A stretch of DNA of 64,000 nt, from positions 33,924,123 to 33,988,122 of the forward strand of contig ML661885.1 in assembly GCA_007570785.1 (NCBI GenBank), in the 5' to 3' direction. This stretch comes from Antilocapra americana (lineage: Eukaryota > Chordata > Mammalia > Artiodactyla > Antilocapridae). Below the pieces are notes generated by a model. It worked only from the letters and a program-made list of their open reading frames with translations, ran no database searches and was not told where the DNA came from. Position numbers and translations under genes: made by a program. Of the stretch, positions 11,555 through 23,064 are shown piece after piece; position 1 is the stretch's first letter, and each line of letters begins with the position of its first letter.

Positions 11555-11985
11555 AGCCTACTATGTTAGTTTCTTATTGCTGCTATAACAAATTATGGTA
11601 AACATAATGGCTGAAAAAATGTAAAGTTATTATTTAAGAGTTTTGGAGGTCAGTAGTCTGGTAGTGCCAAAATCAAGGTTTTGGCAGGACTATGATTTTT
11701 CTTGAGGCTTCAGGGGAGAATCTGTTCCTTGCATTTTCTAGCTTCCAAAGTCTTCCAGCATTCTTTGGCTCTTGGCCATATCACTCCAACCTCTGTTCCT
11801 GTTGTTAGATTTCCCTCTCTGACTCTCCTGCCTCCATTTTATAAGGACTGTTATGATTATGTTGGGCTCACTGGGATAATCCAGGATAATTTCCCCATCT
11901 CAAGACCTTAAGTCCCTTTTGCCATGCAAGTAACATTTTTAAGAATTAAGACATGTTTGTCTTTGGAAATTGATTATTGCACGTG
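11555..11985. repeat. Old dispersed mammalian repeat, family not assigned
   Basis: The order TTATTGCTGCTATAACAAAT, then GTTTTGGAGGTCAGTAGTCTGG, then AAAATCAAGGTTTTGGCAGG, then CTCTTGGCCATATCACTCCA, then TTTATAAGGACTG is a recurring mammalian dispersed sequence. I recognise the pattern but cannot name the family with confidence. The open frame at 11702-11911 is inside it and is not a gene. Confidence 0.5.
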
Positions 11986-12788
11986 CCTTATTGTAGGCAG
12001 ATCATGGGATGATAAAATGTTCATATATGCAGTTCTCTGATATTTTCATCTAACATAGAAAAAAAGATGAATTACATGGGCTCCAGGCAATTCTTTCTTA
12101 ATGTGATTTATTTTAGTGAAAATTTTAACTAGTGTTGAGTGGCAAAAATGATTTAGGCTTTGTATTCTGGTAATAATCTGTAATTCAGATATTCTGTGCT
12201 GCTGATAAGGGCATATCTCAAATTTTGCCCTGAATTTTGTAGGAAACAGGTGATATTTTCAATTGAAAATTGAGAATTTTAACCATATCTTCAATAGAAA
12301 GCTGCCTTCCTTGGAACAAAAATTCCTTAGTCAGGGCTATTATTTATTCAGCAAGCAGTTCTAGGTCTTACTGAACACAGAAAGAATGAAGACCCATTAG
12401 TTCTGCATGATAGCACATAGCAGAAATTATTTTAGGTTGTATTTCTTAAAACAAATGTTTCAAAATATCTACTGCAACAGTGAAAATTCCTAGAAAAGTA
12501 ATTTAATTGATGTAACAACTTAGTTGAGAAGTCCCCAGGGTAACATTTAGCAAAATATTCCCCCTCAGTAAGGAGATTAGCTCATTTAAATGCTTCTTTT
12601 TCATTAGTGTTTGGGAATGGTTCTTCAAAAATGATGTCTGGGATCATTTTACTTAAATATGAGGTTTTCATTTTGACAGTAGTCAGATTAACCAGATTGA
12701 AGGAATACCTGTCTACTAATTAACCATGAATATTAGACAATAATAAATCCTATTAGTATATAGGAAAATATTAACTTTTCTCTATAGT
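11986..12788. other. No recognised feature
   Basis: AT-rich DNA without a recognisable gene or repeat. Confidence 0.45.
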
Positions 12789-12995
12789 AAAGTGAAAGTG
12801 AAAGTCACTCAGTTGTGTCTGGCTCTTTGTGACCCCAGGGACTGTGTCCATGGAATTCTCCAGGCCAGAATACTAGAGTTGGTAGCTGTTCCCTTCTTAA
12901 GGGGACCTTCCCAACTCAGGGATTGAACCCAGGTCTCCTGCATTGCAGGCAGATTCTTTACCAGCTGAGCCACAAGGTAAGCCCAAAGTGAAAGT
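12789..12995 (-). repeat. Full Bov-tA SINE
   Basis: The reverse complement of the SINE runs from the AAAGTCACTCAGTTGTGTCTG tail to the tRNA-derived head CCAGCTGAGCCACAAGGTAAG. AAAGTGAAAGT occurs at 12789-12799 and 12985-12995. The left copy overlaps the GTGAAAGTGAAAG tail of the element, so the target duplication is likely but not certain. Confidence 0.93.
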
Positions 12996-14266
12996 AGACC
13001 CACTAAAATGATCTCAAGTCTTCAATATACAAAGAAAACCAATAAGAGTTCAAAGCACGTTCATATTTTACCTTCAAGACAGGAAAGCAAATCTGTTCTG
13101 GCAGTTCTGGTTTTTGTTTTGATGTTATGCTATAGGTTCTACTCTGAGCTTACATAGCTTACCTTAAGACCTATCTCTACTTCAGAGTCAAAGGCCAAGA
13201 AAACATTAATAAAAACTGTAAGTAAATATTTACAGATTAATCAACATAATAATAAAAAGTACAACAATAGTCAACAGTAGTAGTTGTGTGTAAACTGCTT
13301 GTCTCCATGGAGAATGTTGATCTAAGAAGCTCAGACTTGAAATTTATGGAAGAGGAAATAGGCTTTATATTTTGTGAGAAACTAGATGGATAGTTTTAGA
13401 GAAAAATGCCTAATAACCTAAAATTGGGTTTTTTTAGCCAGTTAGCTTGTTTCTGCTGGCTAAGGTGTTGTCCCCTTCTTAAAAGCTCCTGCATCTTTAA
13501 AAGTTATTCTTTTGGGGTTTTACATCTTTGGTGTCTCGGAAAGGTAGAATCCACAGAAGATTTGGAGTAAGTATAGCCACTCTTGCTGAACATTACATGC
13601 CCCTGAAAGTTGATGTTCTCTTTACTAATCTCATCCTCAAATTAAATGAAAATGGAACTGAGGGAGAGTTAAGCTTTGGCCAGAATTTTGGAAGTGGCAT
13701 CTCTCAGGAGGGCCAGTAGGGACTTGTAGCCAGTAAAAGATCTATAAAAGAAAATGAGGTGTACTTGGCATATGTAGTCTTGTTTGAGTCTTAGCTGAAT
13801 TTGGGAACAACAGGAAAAATTCCCTAGGACATCTATTATCATTGCAGACACATAATCTTTATATCCAGTGGGTTATCTAGTAAGTTAGCCAGAGGTAACC
13901 ACAGGAAAGGAAATATTTGGTGGCTGGTAGCTTATGTTGCCACTGCCTTTTGTGCGAGTGTGTTTAGCACTTCTACGTCTCTCCTTATAAAATAAGGCAT
14001 CAGATCCCCATCTCCTACCATTGCCCACAGCCCATCATAGCCAGTTGACTTGGTCCAAGGCATAGATCAATCAAGATCTCCTCAGAATTTTCCAACCTGG
14101 AACTGGGTAGGGGAAAACATATTTTTACTCTATAATCCATAACCGTAAGTAAAGGAAATCCTCCTTTGGAGAAAGTAGAAAGAAATGAACCCAAAATGGG
14201 AAAATAGTATAGAGAGAGGGACCAAGAGTCCCTCAGACTTTAGCACATGGAGTTTTCATCTCTGAG
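12996..14266. other. No recognised feature
   Basis: No gene or repeat recognised. Open frames at 13528-13719 (plus) and 13669-13851 (minus) overlap and show no domain. Confidence 0.45.
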
Positions 14267-15285
14267 CTGTTGTTGTTCAGTTACTAAGTCATATGTGACT
14301 CTGCAACTCCATGGACTGTGGCATGCCATGCTTCTCTGTCCTTCACTATCCCCCAAGTTTGCTCAGATTCATGTCCATTGAGTTGGTGATACTGTCTAAC
14401 CATCTCATCCTCTGCTGTCCCCTTCTCCTTTTGCCCTCAATCTTTCCAAGCATCAGGGTCTTTTCCAGTGAGTCACCTCTGCATCAGGTGGCCAAAGTAT
14501 TGGAGTTTCAGCTTCAACATCAGTATTTCCAGTGTACCTTCAGGGTTGATTTCCTTTAGAATGGACTGGTTTGATCTCCTTGCAGTCCATGGGCCTCTCC
14601 AGAGTCTTCTCCAGCAGCACAATTCAAAAGCCTTGATTCTTCAGCATTCAACCTTCTTTAGGTCCAACTCTCACATTCATACAGGACCACTGGAAAAGTC
14701 ATAGTTTTTTGTTGGCAAACCTAAATAAGTGGGATAACAATATACAGCCTTGATGTACTTGTTTCCAAATTGAAACTAGTCAGTTGCTCCATCTCCCATT
14801 CTCACTGATGCTTCTTGACCCACATGCAGGTTTCTTGGGAGGCAGGTAAGGTAATCTGGCATTCCCATCCCTTTAAGAATTTTTCACTGTTTGTTGTAAT
14901 CCACACAGTCAAAGGCTTTAGAGTAGTCAATGAAGCACATGTATTTCTGGAATTCCCATTGGATCTCATGAACGTTGGCAATTTGATTGCTGGTTCCTCT
15001 TGCCTTTTCTAAACCTAACTTTTACCTCTGGAAGTTCTCGGTACTGCTGAAGCCTAACATGCAGGATTTTGAACGTAACCTTATTAACATGTGAAATGAG
15101 CATTATTGTATGGTAGTTTGAACATTCTTTGCCATTGCCCTTCTTTGGGATTGGAATGAAAATGGACCTTTTTTAGTCCTGTGGCCACTGCTGAGTTTTC
15201 CAAATTTGCTGACATATTAAGTGCAGCACTTTAACAGCATCATCTTTTAGAATTTTAAATAGCTCAGCTGAAATCCCTGAGATAG
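14267..15285 (-). mobile_element. BovB LINE with internal deletion (antisense)
   Basis: Starts at the antisense 3' end (TTGTTGTTCAGTTACTAAGTC). At about 14720 it jumps from the TTTTTTGTTGGCAAA block directly to the TAAATAAGTGGGATAACAAT block, which removes several hundred bases including the YADD-coding part. It then continues to AGAATTTTAAATAGCTCAGC. The left arm is an older type with many changes. Confidence 0.92.
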
Positions 15286-15443
15286 GCTGCATATAATCTT
15301 TGAGACCTTTTGTTTTGTTTGCCAGTAAATCTCACTCTTTGACATGTTCTCGCTCAGCTTGAGTATTTGTCATTTGCAACCAAGATGTTCTGACATCTGC
15401 CACTGTTGACGGGTGATTGAATGTTTCCCTCCATTCTGTCTGA
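15286..15443. other. No recognised feature
   Basis: Short stretch between BovB and a SINE; nothing recognised. Confidence 0.4.
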
Positions 15444-15696
15444 ACTTGTGTATGCATGTGTGTGTGCATGCTCAGTCACTTCAGTCGTGTCTGACTCTTT
15501 GCCACCCCATGAATTTTAACCCTCTAGGCTCCTCTGTCCATGGGATTCTCAAGGCAAGAATACTGGAGTGGGTTGCCATGTCCTCTTCCAAGGGATCCTC
15601 CTGACTCACAGGTCGAATTCACATCTCCTGTGTCTCCTGCACTGCAGGTGGATTTTTTACCCACTAAGTCACCTGGGAAGCCCTATACTTGTGTAT
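15444..15696 (-). repeat. Full Bov-tA SINE with 10-bp target duplication
   Basis: The body at 15454-15686 is the reverse complement of the SINE, with a short TG-rich tail on the left and the tRNA-derived head (CACCTGGGAAGCCC) on the right. ACTTGTGTAT occurs at 15444-15453 and 15687-15696. Confidence 0.94.
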
Positions 15697-16849
15697 CACA
15701 GTCATCAGATGAATTGCCCCAAATAAATTAATGAGTATTTTCAATATTCCCAGGATGTACTGCTGTTTTCTACTTCACATTTTTTTCTTACGTAAGCCAT
15801 TGAGGCACCCCTGGTGTTTTGCCAAGACTAAATGCTGGACTTCATTTTCTGTTATGGTGGGTTTAATGGCAGCAGAAGTTTCATGAATGTCAAAAGCAAG
15901 GTTTATCTGGTACCTGTTTGTTCAGCATTCAAAATTAAGATGAGAAGTTAAACTTCATGGAATTGCTGTCCTCCCAGGTTGTTGTTATTTTTGCAACTAT
16001 TAATTTCTTAAATTGAGTAAAACGTGATTTCCATTTCTTAAGGAATATTACAATGATAATACCCTATGAGTATTAGCGTTCTGTACCTTTTGGTAAAAAT
16101 CAGTGCTTTGGTTTTTCTACTTTTTGTCTGTCTCCTACTCTTTTTTAGGTGTTTATCAGTGCCTGAAACATTTGGATAAATCAGTTATTTTAATATATAT
16201 ATACATGTAGACATAAAATATATATGACTAAAAATACATATGAAAGTGGTTCATTTATTTACATCCAAGATTACTGCCATCACTTTTGCATTTGGTCCAT
16301 TAGTATATCAGGGTCAGAATACTTTCTGTAAAGGACCAATTAGTAAATATTTTGGTTTTGTAGCCCAGATGATCTTATAGCAACTACTTATCTCTGCTAT
16401 TTATTTTATTTTTTTAGTATGAAAACATCTATAGACAGTGTGCAAACAAATGAGTTTGTGTCCAGTGAAATTTCATTTCTGAAAACAAGCAGTCATGGGC
16501 TGTATTTGGCCTTAATTCACTGACTCCTCATATAGATTTTAACTTTTATGAGATACTTTTCATCTGTAACTCTGATTCTATGCCCCTTTTGACCAGAGGA
16601 CTCGCTAATATTTACCTAGATACTCCAACACTGGCCCAGATTTAACTGAAAGAAGAAATAGTTGGGCCTGTTTCAGTGATTCAGATGACAGAAGGTGATG
16701 GTGTGGTTTCGGGTGACAGTAAATGTAGAAAGGAGTAGGGACATGTATATATTCATAATGTAAGCTAAGCAGGACTAGTGATTAACTAGATGTGGGGCAG
16801 TGAGGAAGAACAGATGAATCAGGGTTCATTCCCCTTCAGAAAATACAGT
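15697..16849. other. No recognised feature
   Basis: AT-rich DNA with a short TATATA tract at 16192-16228. No gene or young repeat recognised. Confidence 0.45.
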
Positions 16850-17275
16850 ATTTGTTTTGAAAGCCTTCTTGTGGACGGTTTGACCCCATTCCATCACAAA
16901 TTCAACTTGTACTCATTCTTTGGAAAGCACCTGTGCTCACCATTATACCACCAGTGCCAAATCCCACCCATTCTTTAAGTGAAAACTCACATCTTAATCA
17001 TCCAAGATGCCTTTCCTTGCTGCCCAAGTTCACAGTGACTCCCTTTTTTGAACTCCCATAGTATCTATTGTCTGTTTTTGTTTTCTTTCCTTTTGGCATT
17101 TACACTAATACTATATTACACTATTGTTAATGCAGATGCCAGATTGTAGTATATTGTAGGATATGTGGGCTACGTTTTGTATTCTTCTGCTTCCTATTAA
17201 ATTTCTAGCATATTTCATGTACTTAGTAGATGTACATTTAATGCTTATACATAAATAAGTGGATCAGTGAGCAAT
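16850..17275 (+). repeat. Probable L2 LINE 3' region (ancient)
   Basis: The blocks GATGCCTTTCCTTGCTGCCC, then a spacer, then AAATTTCTAGCATATTTCATG and AGTAGATGTACATTTAATG resemble the L2 3' UTR order. Divergence is high and the boundaries are approximate. Confidence 0.4.
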
Positions 17276-18279
17276 AAGCGAATTGCATTAAGATTTAATA
17301 AAGAACATGAGGAAACTTCAGAAGCAGTTTATATCTTCCACAATCTGGTGTCATTTTTCTTCTCAATTCTATCAATAACAGTGCCCAGTCTTAATGGCGC
17401 TCTGGTTTCTTATTCCTTCGTTAGTACTTATCCTCGTTACACTGACTACATTTTGCTTTTTCAAATTATTCCATTTATTATCATTCCTTGACTATACTTC
17501 TCATGTTTCATTGTAATATTTAATTTCATATCCATTTTCAAGCTCTATTACTTAACATATGTAGCTATCATTTTGACCTTCTCTTCACCCAGACTTTTCT
17601 TTAAACTCTGGCAAAGATTTTCTCTGAATTGATGTCTTTTCCCAGTGAGATTTGAGCTCTGGAATATATGTTTTCAGACAAGAATCAGATATGTAATAGT
17701 TTCACAGGGTTTAGGCAGTCCAGACCTGTTCCCATTGCCTCACTAAACAGTGTCAAGGGTTAGAGTTGAAATTTGGGAGCAGATAGTAATGAGGTAATGC
17801 TTTGGGGTGTAAGGATAACTATAACTAGAGAATGTCAGGAGAACAAATGGTTTCTCCTTCTAGGAGTTGTTTCTCATCTTGGTATCATAGACTTTCAATG
17901 TTTTCAGTCCCATTTCCCAACATAATTGGAAGATTCTAATCACATTTCTTATATATACTTACGTGCTTTCCAGATTGAGTCAAAAATATTGATTCAGAAA
18001 GGGTCATTTAAGAAAGTCACAAATGACCACTGAAGTTTTAGTTATCAAATTATAATCACTATGGTCCTTAGATTGGTGGAGCAAGCATAGACTAGAAGTT
18101 AAGTCTGATATGCAACTCTGTGAATATATGCTTAAATAATATGTATTATGCATATAAAATATATATTGCATATAGTATATTAAAAATATATGAAACCAAT
18201 ATAGATGAAGATAAAATACATTTAATGATTAATCACTATCTCCTATTAATTTCTTAAAGTACACATGGAAACTAAATTC
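17276..18279. other. No recognised feature
   Basis: No gene or repeat recognised apart from a low-complexity ATATAT-rich patch at 18120-18200. Confidence 0.45.
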
Positions 18280-18438
18280 TAAAAATTATTTCTTTTCTTT
18301 TTCCTTTTTCTGGCCTCACTGCATAGCATGTACAATCTTATTAGTTCCCTGACTAGGAATTGAACCAGTGCTCACTGCAGTGAAAGTACAGAATCCTAAC
18401 CACTGAACCACCAGGGAATTCCCCTAAAATTATTTCTT
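18280..18438 (-). repeat. CHR-type tRNA-derived SINE with about 14-bp target duplication
   Basis: The body at 18295-18424 is the reverse complement of the cetartiodactyl CHR SINE: pyrimidine-rich tail, CTGGCCTCACTGCATAGCAT, a B-box region (GGAATTGAACCAGTG), and the head CCACCAGGGAATTCCC. TAAAAATTATTTCTT (18280-18294) and TAAAATTATTTCTT (18425-18438) differ only by one A. Confidence 0.85.
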
Positions 18439-18489
18439 AATTTATTAGGTATAAGGTTTATAAAATTATAGAGTTGAGAAAAATACTCT

Positions 18490-18688
18490 TCTTTTAAATT
18501 CTTTTTTTCTAGCTGAAGTATAGTTAATTTACAATTTACAATATTATGTTAGTTTCAGGTATACAGCAAAATGATTCAGGTATGTGTGTGTGTGTATAAT
18601 TTTTGTATTATTTTCCATTGAGGCTATTACAACATATTTACTAAAGTTCCCTTTATAGTAGGTCCTTGTCATTTATCTGCTTTTTTCA
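18490..18688 (-). mobile_element. Old L1 'A', 3' UTR segment (antisense)
   Basis: Matches the reverse complement of an older artiodactyl L1 3' UTR: TAGCTGAAGTATAGTTAATT, then GTTTCAGGTATACAGCAAAATGATTC, then TAGTAGGTCCTTGTC. The same element resumes at about 20358 and at 23065, so it has been split by later insertions. Confidence 0.82.
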
Positions 18689-18931
18689 TGATTTTTTAAT
18701 TGTAGTATAATTGTTTTACAATGTTGTATTAGTTTCTGCTGTACAATTAAATGAATAGGCTTTATGTATACACATATCCACATATCCCCCCACCTTCCTG
18801 GATCTCCCTCCCACTCCTTTCCCCATCCCACCTGTCTAGGTCATCACAGAGCACCTGAGCTGAGCTTCCTGTGCTATACAGCAGGTTCCCACTAGCTATC
18901 TTTTTTACACATGATAGTGTATATATTAATA
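18689..18931 (-). mobile_element. L1 'B', 3' UTR segment inserted in L1 'A'
   Basis: A new L1 3' end begins here (TTGTAGTATAATTGTTTTACA, then CCTGTGCTATACAGCAGGTTCCCA). It is a different, younger subfamily from L1 'A'. It is interrupted at 18931 by a mariner and resumes after 20192. Confidence 0.8.
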
Positions 18932-20192
18932 TTAGGTTGGTACAGAAGTAATTGTGGTTTTGGACTATGATTTTTTAATCATTACAACTAGGCTCACATC
19001 TTTATTAATCAAAATAGGAGCCATTACAATCAATACATTTTTGCCAATGAGAAATTTGTTTATTCCTATAGCATAAAAACCCATGCTTCAGAACACAACA
19101 AACTTTTGGAAAGCACTTTCTACTGCTGGTTGTGGAAGTGTTTTCCCTGCAAAAAGTTGTTGAGATGCTTCAAGAAGTGATATTCATTGGCAAGAGGTCA
19201 GGTGAATATGGTGGATGAGGCAAAACTTTGTAGCCCAATTTCTTCAACTTTTGAATCATTGATTGTACGACTTGCAATTGAGCATTGTGAAGAAGAATAA
19301 GGTCTTTTATGTTGACCAATACAGGCTGCAGGCATTGCAGTTTTTGGTGCATCAATTTGATGAGCATAATTCTCAGGTGTAATGGTTTTGCCGAGATTCA
19401 GAAAGTTGTAGTGAATCAGAAGGGCAATAGACCACCAAACAATGACCTTGACCTTTTTCTGGTGCAAGTTTGGCTTTGGGAAGTGCTTTGGAGTTTGGCT
19501 TTGGGAAATGCCTCTTCTCCGTCCAGCCACTGAGCTGGTCATTGCCACTTGTAGTATAAAATCCACTTTTCGTTGCACGTCACAATCCAATGAAGAAATA
19601 GTTCATTGTTGTTTCATAGAATAAGAGATGACAACACTTAAAAATGATGTTTTGGTTTTGATCAGCTCATTAGGCACCCACTTATCAAGCTTTTTCACTT
19701 TTCCAATTTGCTTCAAATGCTGAATAACCATAGAATGGTCAACATTGAGTTATTCACCAACTTCTTGTGTAGTTGTAAGAGCTTCCATGATTGGTCTCAG
19801 TTGTTCATTGTCAACTTCCATGGCTGGCCACTATGCTCCTCATCTTCAAGGCTCTTGTTGCCTTTGAAACAAGAACCCCCACTGCGCTGTACATTCTTTA
19901 ACAGTTCCTGGGCCAAATGCATTGTTGCTGTTGCCAGTTGTCCCTCCTGCTTTACAAGCAAATCCATTTTGAACTTGAATAAAAAAAATGTTGCTCGAAT
20001 TTGCTTTTTGTCTAACATTATTTCTATAGTCTAAAATAAATATAAGATAAACAGCAAGTAATAAATCATTAGCAAAAAAAAAGTGAGAAATGTACATTAT
20101 ATAACATAACCACATTTATTTAAAAACTTAATCCTGTATCAAATAGCAAAATTCAACTGTGTAAGACCACAATTCCTTTTGCATCAACCTAA
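18932..20192 (-). mobile_element. Hsmar1-like mariner DNA transposon
   Basis: The 1261-bp length is right for a mariner. The left terminal inverted repeat starts TTAGGTTGGTACAGAAGTAA. The right one, read on the other strand, starts TTAGGTTGATGCAAAAGGAA. They agree at 23 of the first 27 positions. A TA lies just left of the element (18930-18931); the right side has TG, read as a decayed TA target duplication. The transposase gene lies on the minus strand and is broken. The element interrupts L1 'B'. Confidence 0.93.
19170..20018 (-). pseudogene. Mariner transposase remnant (D,D34D type)
   Basis: The transposase is read on the minus strand in three broken frames. The N-terminal DNA-binding part (19797-20018) starts MLDKKQIRATFF. 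The middle part (19198-19590) contains APKTAMPA preceded by PKHFPKPNLHQKKV. The C-terminal part (19170-19367) ends in GYKVLPHPPYSPDLLP. Mariner transposases cut and rejoin DNA at TA sites using three aspartates. The third is present in PYSPDLLP. The second normally lies in an LLHDNA-type block; here the frame reads LLHNA, an in-frame loss of the Asp codon near 19288-19294. With that loss and several frameshifts the enzyme cannot be active. The sequence is closest in memory to the Hsmar1/SETMAR transposase group. Confidence 0.88.
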
Positions 20193-20357
20193 TGTATCAA
20201 TTCCAATTTCCCAATTTGCTTCACCCCCCTTTCCCCCTTCCCCCTCCCCTGTGTCTACAGGTCTGTTCTCTAATTTTGTGTCTCTATTTCTGCCCTGCAA
20301 ACAGGTACCATTTTTCTAGATTCCACATATATGCATTAATATGTGATATTTGTTTTT
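20193..20357 (-). mobile_element. L1 'B', continuation to its 5' truncation
   Basis: Resumes the L1 3' UTR of 18689-18931: TCTGTTCTCTAATTTTGTGTC, then GTACCATTTTTCTAGATTCC, then TTAATATGTGATATTTG. It stops at about 20357, where L1 'A' sequence (ATATAGTAGATTATATC) takes over. Confidence 0.78.
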
Positions 20358-20446
20358 TATATAGTAGATTATATCTACAAATTCCATACTCCTAATTTAT
20401 CCCTCCTCCCCCCATTCTCCCTTTAGTAACCATAAGATTATTTTTT
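20358..20446 (-). mobile_element. L1 'A', short middle segment with left target duplication of L1 'C'
   Basis: ATACTCCTAATTTATCCCTCC and CTTTAGTAACCATAAG continue the older L1. The last bases, CATAAGATTATTTTTT at 20431-20446, are repeated with two mismatches as CATAGGATTGTTTTTT at 23065-23080. They mark the insertion site of L1 'C'. Confidence 0.78.
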
Positions 20447-22300
20447 AAATTTATTTTTAATTTCAGGATAATTGCTTTACAATGTTGTGTTGGTTTCCTC
20501 CTTACAATACGGTGAATCAGCCTTAAGTAGATGTGTACCCCCTCCCTATGAAGCCTTGCTCCCAGTCCCTCATCCTACCCTTCTAGTTGTCACAGGGTGA
20601 GATCCCTGTGTTATACAACAACAGCCTACTTACTAGCTATCTGTTTTTCATATGGAATATTTCTGTTTCAGTGCTACTCTCTCAATTTGTTTTACCCTCT
20701 CCTTCCCCTGCTATGTCCATAAGTCTGTTCTCTATGTCTACATCTCTGTTCCCGCTGTGCAGATAGGTTCATCCCTGTACTGTTTTTCTAGATTCCATAT
20801 ATATGTGTTAATATATATTTTACTTTCCTTCCTGATTTACTTCATGCTGTATAACAGTCTTTAGCTTCATCCACCTCAGTTCAACTGACTCATATTCATT
20901 TTTATGGCTGAGTAATATTTTGGTGTACATATGTACCACAGCTCCATGTAGTGGCTATTGTAAATAGTGCTGTAATGAATATTGGGGTATATGTGTCTTT
21001 TTCAGTTATGATTTTCTCAGGGTATATGCCTAGTAGTGGGATTGCTGGGTCATATGGTAGTTTTATTTTTAGTTTATTGAGGAATCTCCATACTGTTCTC
21101 CATAGTGGCTGTATCAATTTACATTCCCACCAACAGTTCAAGAGGGTTCCCTTTCTCCACATCCTCTCCAGCATTTATTGTTTGTAGATTTTTTGATGAT
21201 GGCCATTCTGACCCTTGTGAACTGATACCTTATTGTAGTTCCTCCAATAGTGAGTGATGTTGAACATCTTTTCATGTGTTTATTGGCCATGTGTATATCG
21301 TCTTTGGAGAAATGTCTGTTTAGATCTTCTGTCCATTTTTTGATTGGGTTGTTTGTTTTTCTGATATTTAACTGCATGAGCTTCCTGCATAGTTTAGAAA
21401 TTAATCCTTTGTCCATTGCTTCATTTGCAAATATTCCCTCATTCTGAGGGATGCCTTTTGGTCTTGTTTATGTTTCCCTTGCTGTGCAAATGCTTTTGAG
21501 TTTAATTAGGTCCTATTTGTTTATTTTTGTTTTTATTTTTATTACTCGAAGCAGAGGGTCAAAAACAGATCTTGCTGCAATTTATGTCAAAGTGTTATAC
21601 CTATGTTTTCCTCTAAGAGTGTTACAGTGCTTAGTCTTACATTTGGGTCTTTAATATATTTTGAGTTTTTTGTGCATGGAGTTAGGGAGTGTTCTAATCT
21701 CATTCTTTTACATATAAATGTCCAGTTTTCCCAGCACCACTTACTGAAGAGGCTATCTTTTCTCCACTGTATATTCTTGCTTCCTTTGTCATAGATTAGG
21801 TGACCATAGGTGCATGGGTTTATCTCTGGGCTTTTTATCCTGTTCCATTGATCTAGATTTCTGTTTTTGTGCCAGTACCATACTGTCTTGATTTATTTAT
21901 AGCATAGTATGAAGTCAGGGAGCCTTATTCCTCCAGATCACTTTTTCTTTCTCAAGACTGCTTTGACTATTCAAGGTTTTTCTTTTCCATACAAATTGTA
22001 AAATTTTTTGTTCAAGGTCTGTGAAAAGTGCCATTGATAATTTGATAGAGATTATTGTATTCAATCTGTAGATTGCTTTGAGTAGTATAATCATGTTCAC
22101 AATATTGATTCTTCCAATCCATGAACATGATATATCTCTTCATCTGTGTGTATCATCTTTGATTTCTTTCATCGATGTACTGTAAATTTCTGCATACAGG
22201 ACTTTTTCTTCTTAGGTGGATTTATTCCTAGGTATTTAATTCTATTTATTGCAGTGGTGAATGGGATTGTTTCTTTAATTGCTTTCTGATTTTTCATTGT
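20447..22300 (-). mobile_element. L1 'C', 3' UTR and C-terminal ORF2 (antisense)
   Basis: Runs antisense from the 3' UTR (GGATAATTGCTTTACAATGT) into ORF2. Remnant frames carry the cysteine-rich C-terminal region (20902-21174, 21138-21416). It ends at TCTGATTTTTCATTGTT, where the orientation flips. The frames are broken, so the element is dead. Confidence 0.88.
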
Positions 22301-23064
22301 TAGCTCCTATCGTTCTCAAGCTCTTCCAAAGAAATTGCAGAGGGAGGGACACTCCCAAAGCCACCAGCACCCCGATACCAAAACCAGACAAAGATATCAC
22401 AAAAGAAGAAAATTACAGGCCACTATCACTGATGAACATAGATGAAAAAATCCTCAACAAAGTTTTAACAAACAAATTGGATTTAGAATTGAATGACACA
22501 TTAAAAGTATCATACACGATGATCAAGTGGGGTTTGTCTCAAGGATGCAAGTATTCTTCAATATACACAAATTGATCAATGTGATACACCATATTAGCAA
22601 ATTGAAAGATACAAATCATATGATAATCTTAGTGATACAGGAAAAATTTTCAACAAAATTCAGTACCCACTTACAAGAAAAACTCGTCAGAAAATGGGCA
22701 TAGAAGGAACCTGTATGTGTGTGTGTTAGAAGGAATCTACCTTAACATAATAAAGGTCATATATGACAAAGCCACAGCAAACATTATTCTCATTGGTGAA
22801 AAACTAAAAGCATTTCTTCTAGAATTAGGAATAAGACAAGGATGCCCACTCTCACCACTATTATTCAACATAGTTTTGGAATTCCCAGCCACGAAAGTCA
22901 GAGAAGAAAAAGAAATTAAAAAAATCCAGATTGTAAAAGAAGCAAAGCTCTCACTGTTTGCAAACTACATGATACTATACATAGAAAACCCTGAAGATAC
23001 CATCAGAAAATTACTAGAGCTAATAAATGAATTTAGTAAAGTTGCAGGATATAGGATCAATACA
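22301..23064 (+). mobile_element. L1 'C', inverted 5' part (sense strand)
   Basis: From AGCTCCTATCGTTCTCAAGC to GGATATAGGATCAATACA the sequence is L1 ORF2 in sense direction. It covers the region just upstream in the L1 consensus of the point where the antisense part stops; I estimate that only about 30 bp of consensus is missing between the two. This is the structure left by twin priming. Confidence 0.87.
22717..23064 (+). pseudogene. L1 ORF2 reverse transcriptase fragment with lost active site
   Basis: A 136-codon open frame starts here and its first ~116 codons are L1 reverse transcriptase. It has the [12 protein letters not shown] block (residues 40-51). The next catalytic block should read FADD; here residues 81-84 read FANY, so both catalytic aspartates are gone. 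L1 ORF2 makes DNA from L1 RNA at the nicked target; this fragment cannot. The last codons run past 23065 into older L1 DNA. Confidence 0.85.

Noticed and set aside
11555..11985. Endogenous retrovirus LTR
   Set aside because: The pattern is an old dispersed repeat, but I saw no LTR ends, no primer-binding site and no retroviral coding sequence anywhere near it.
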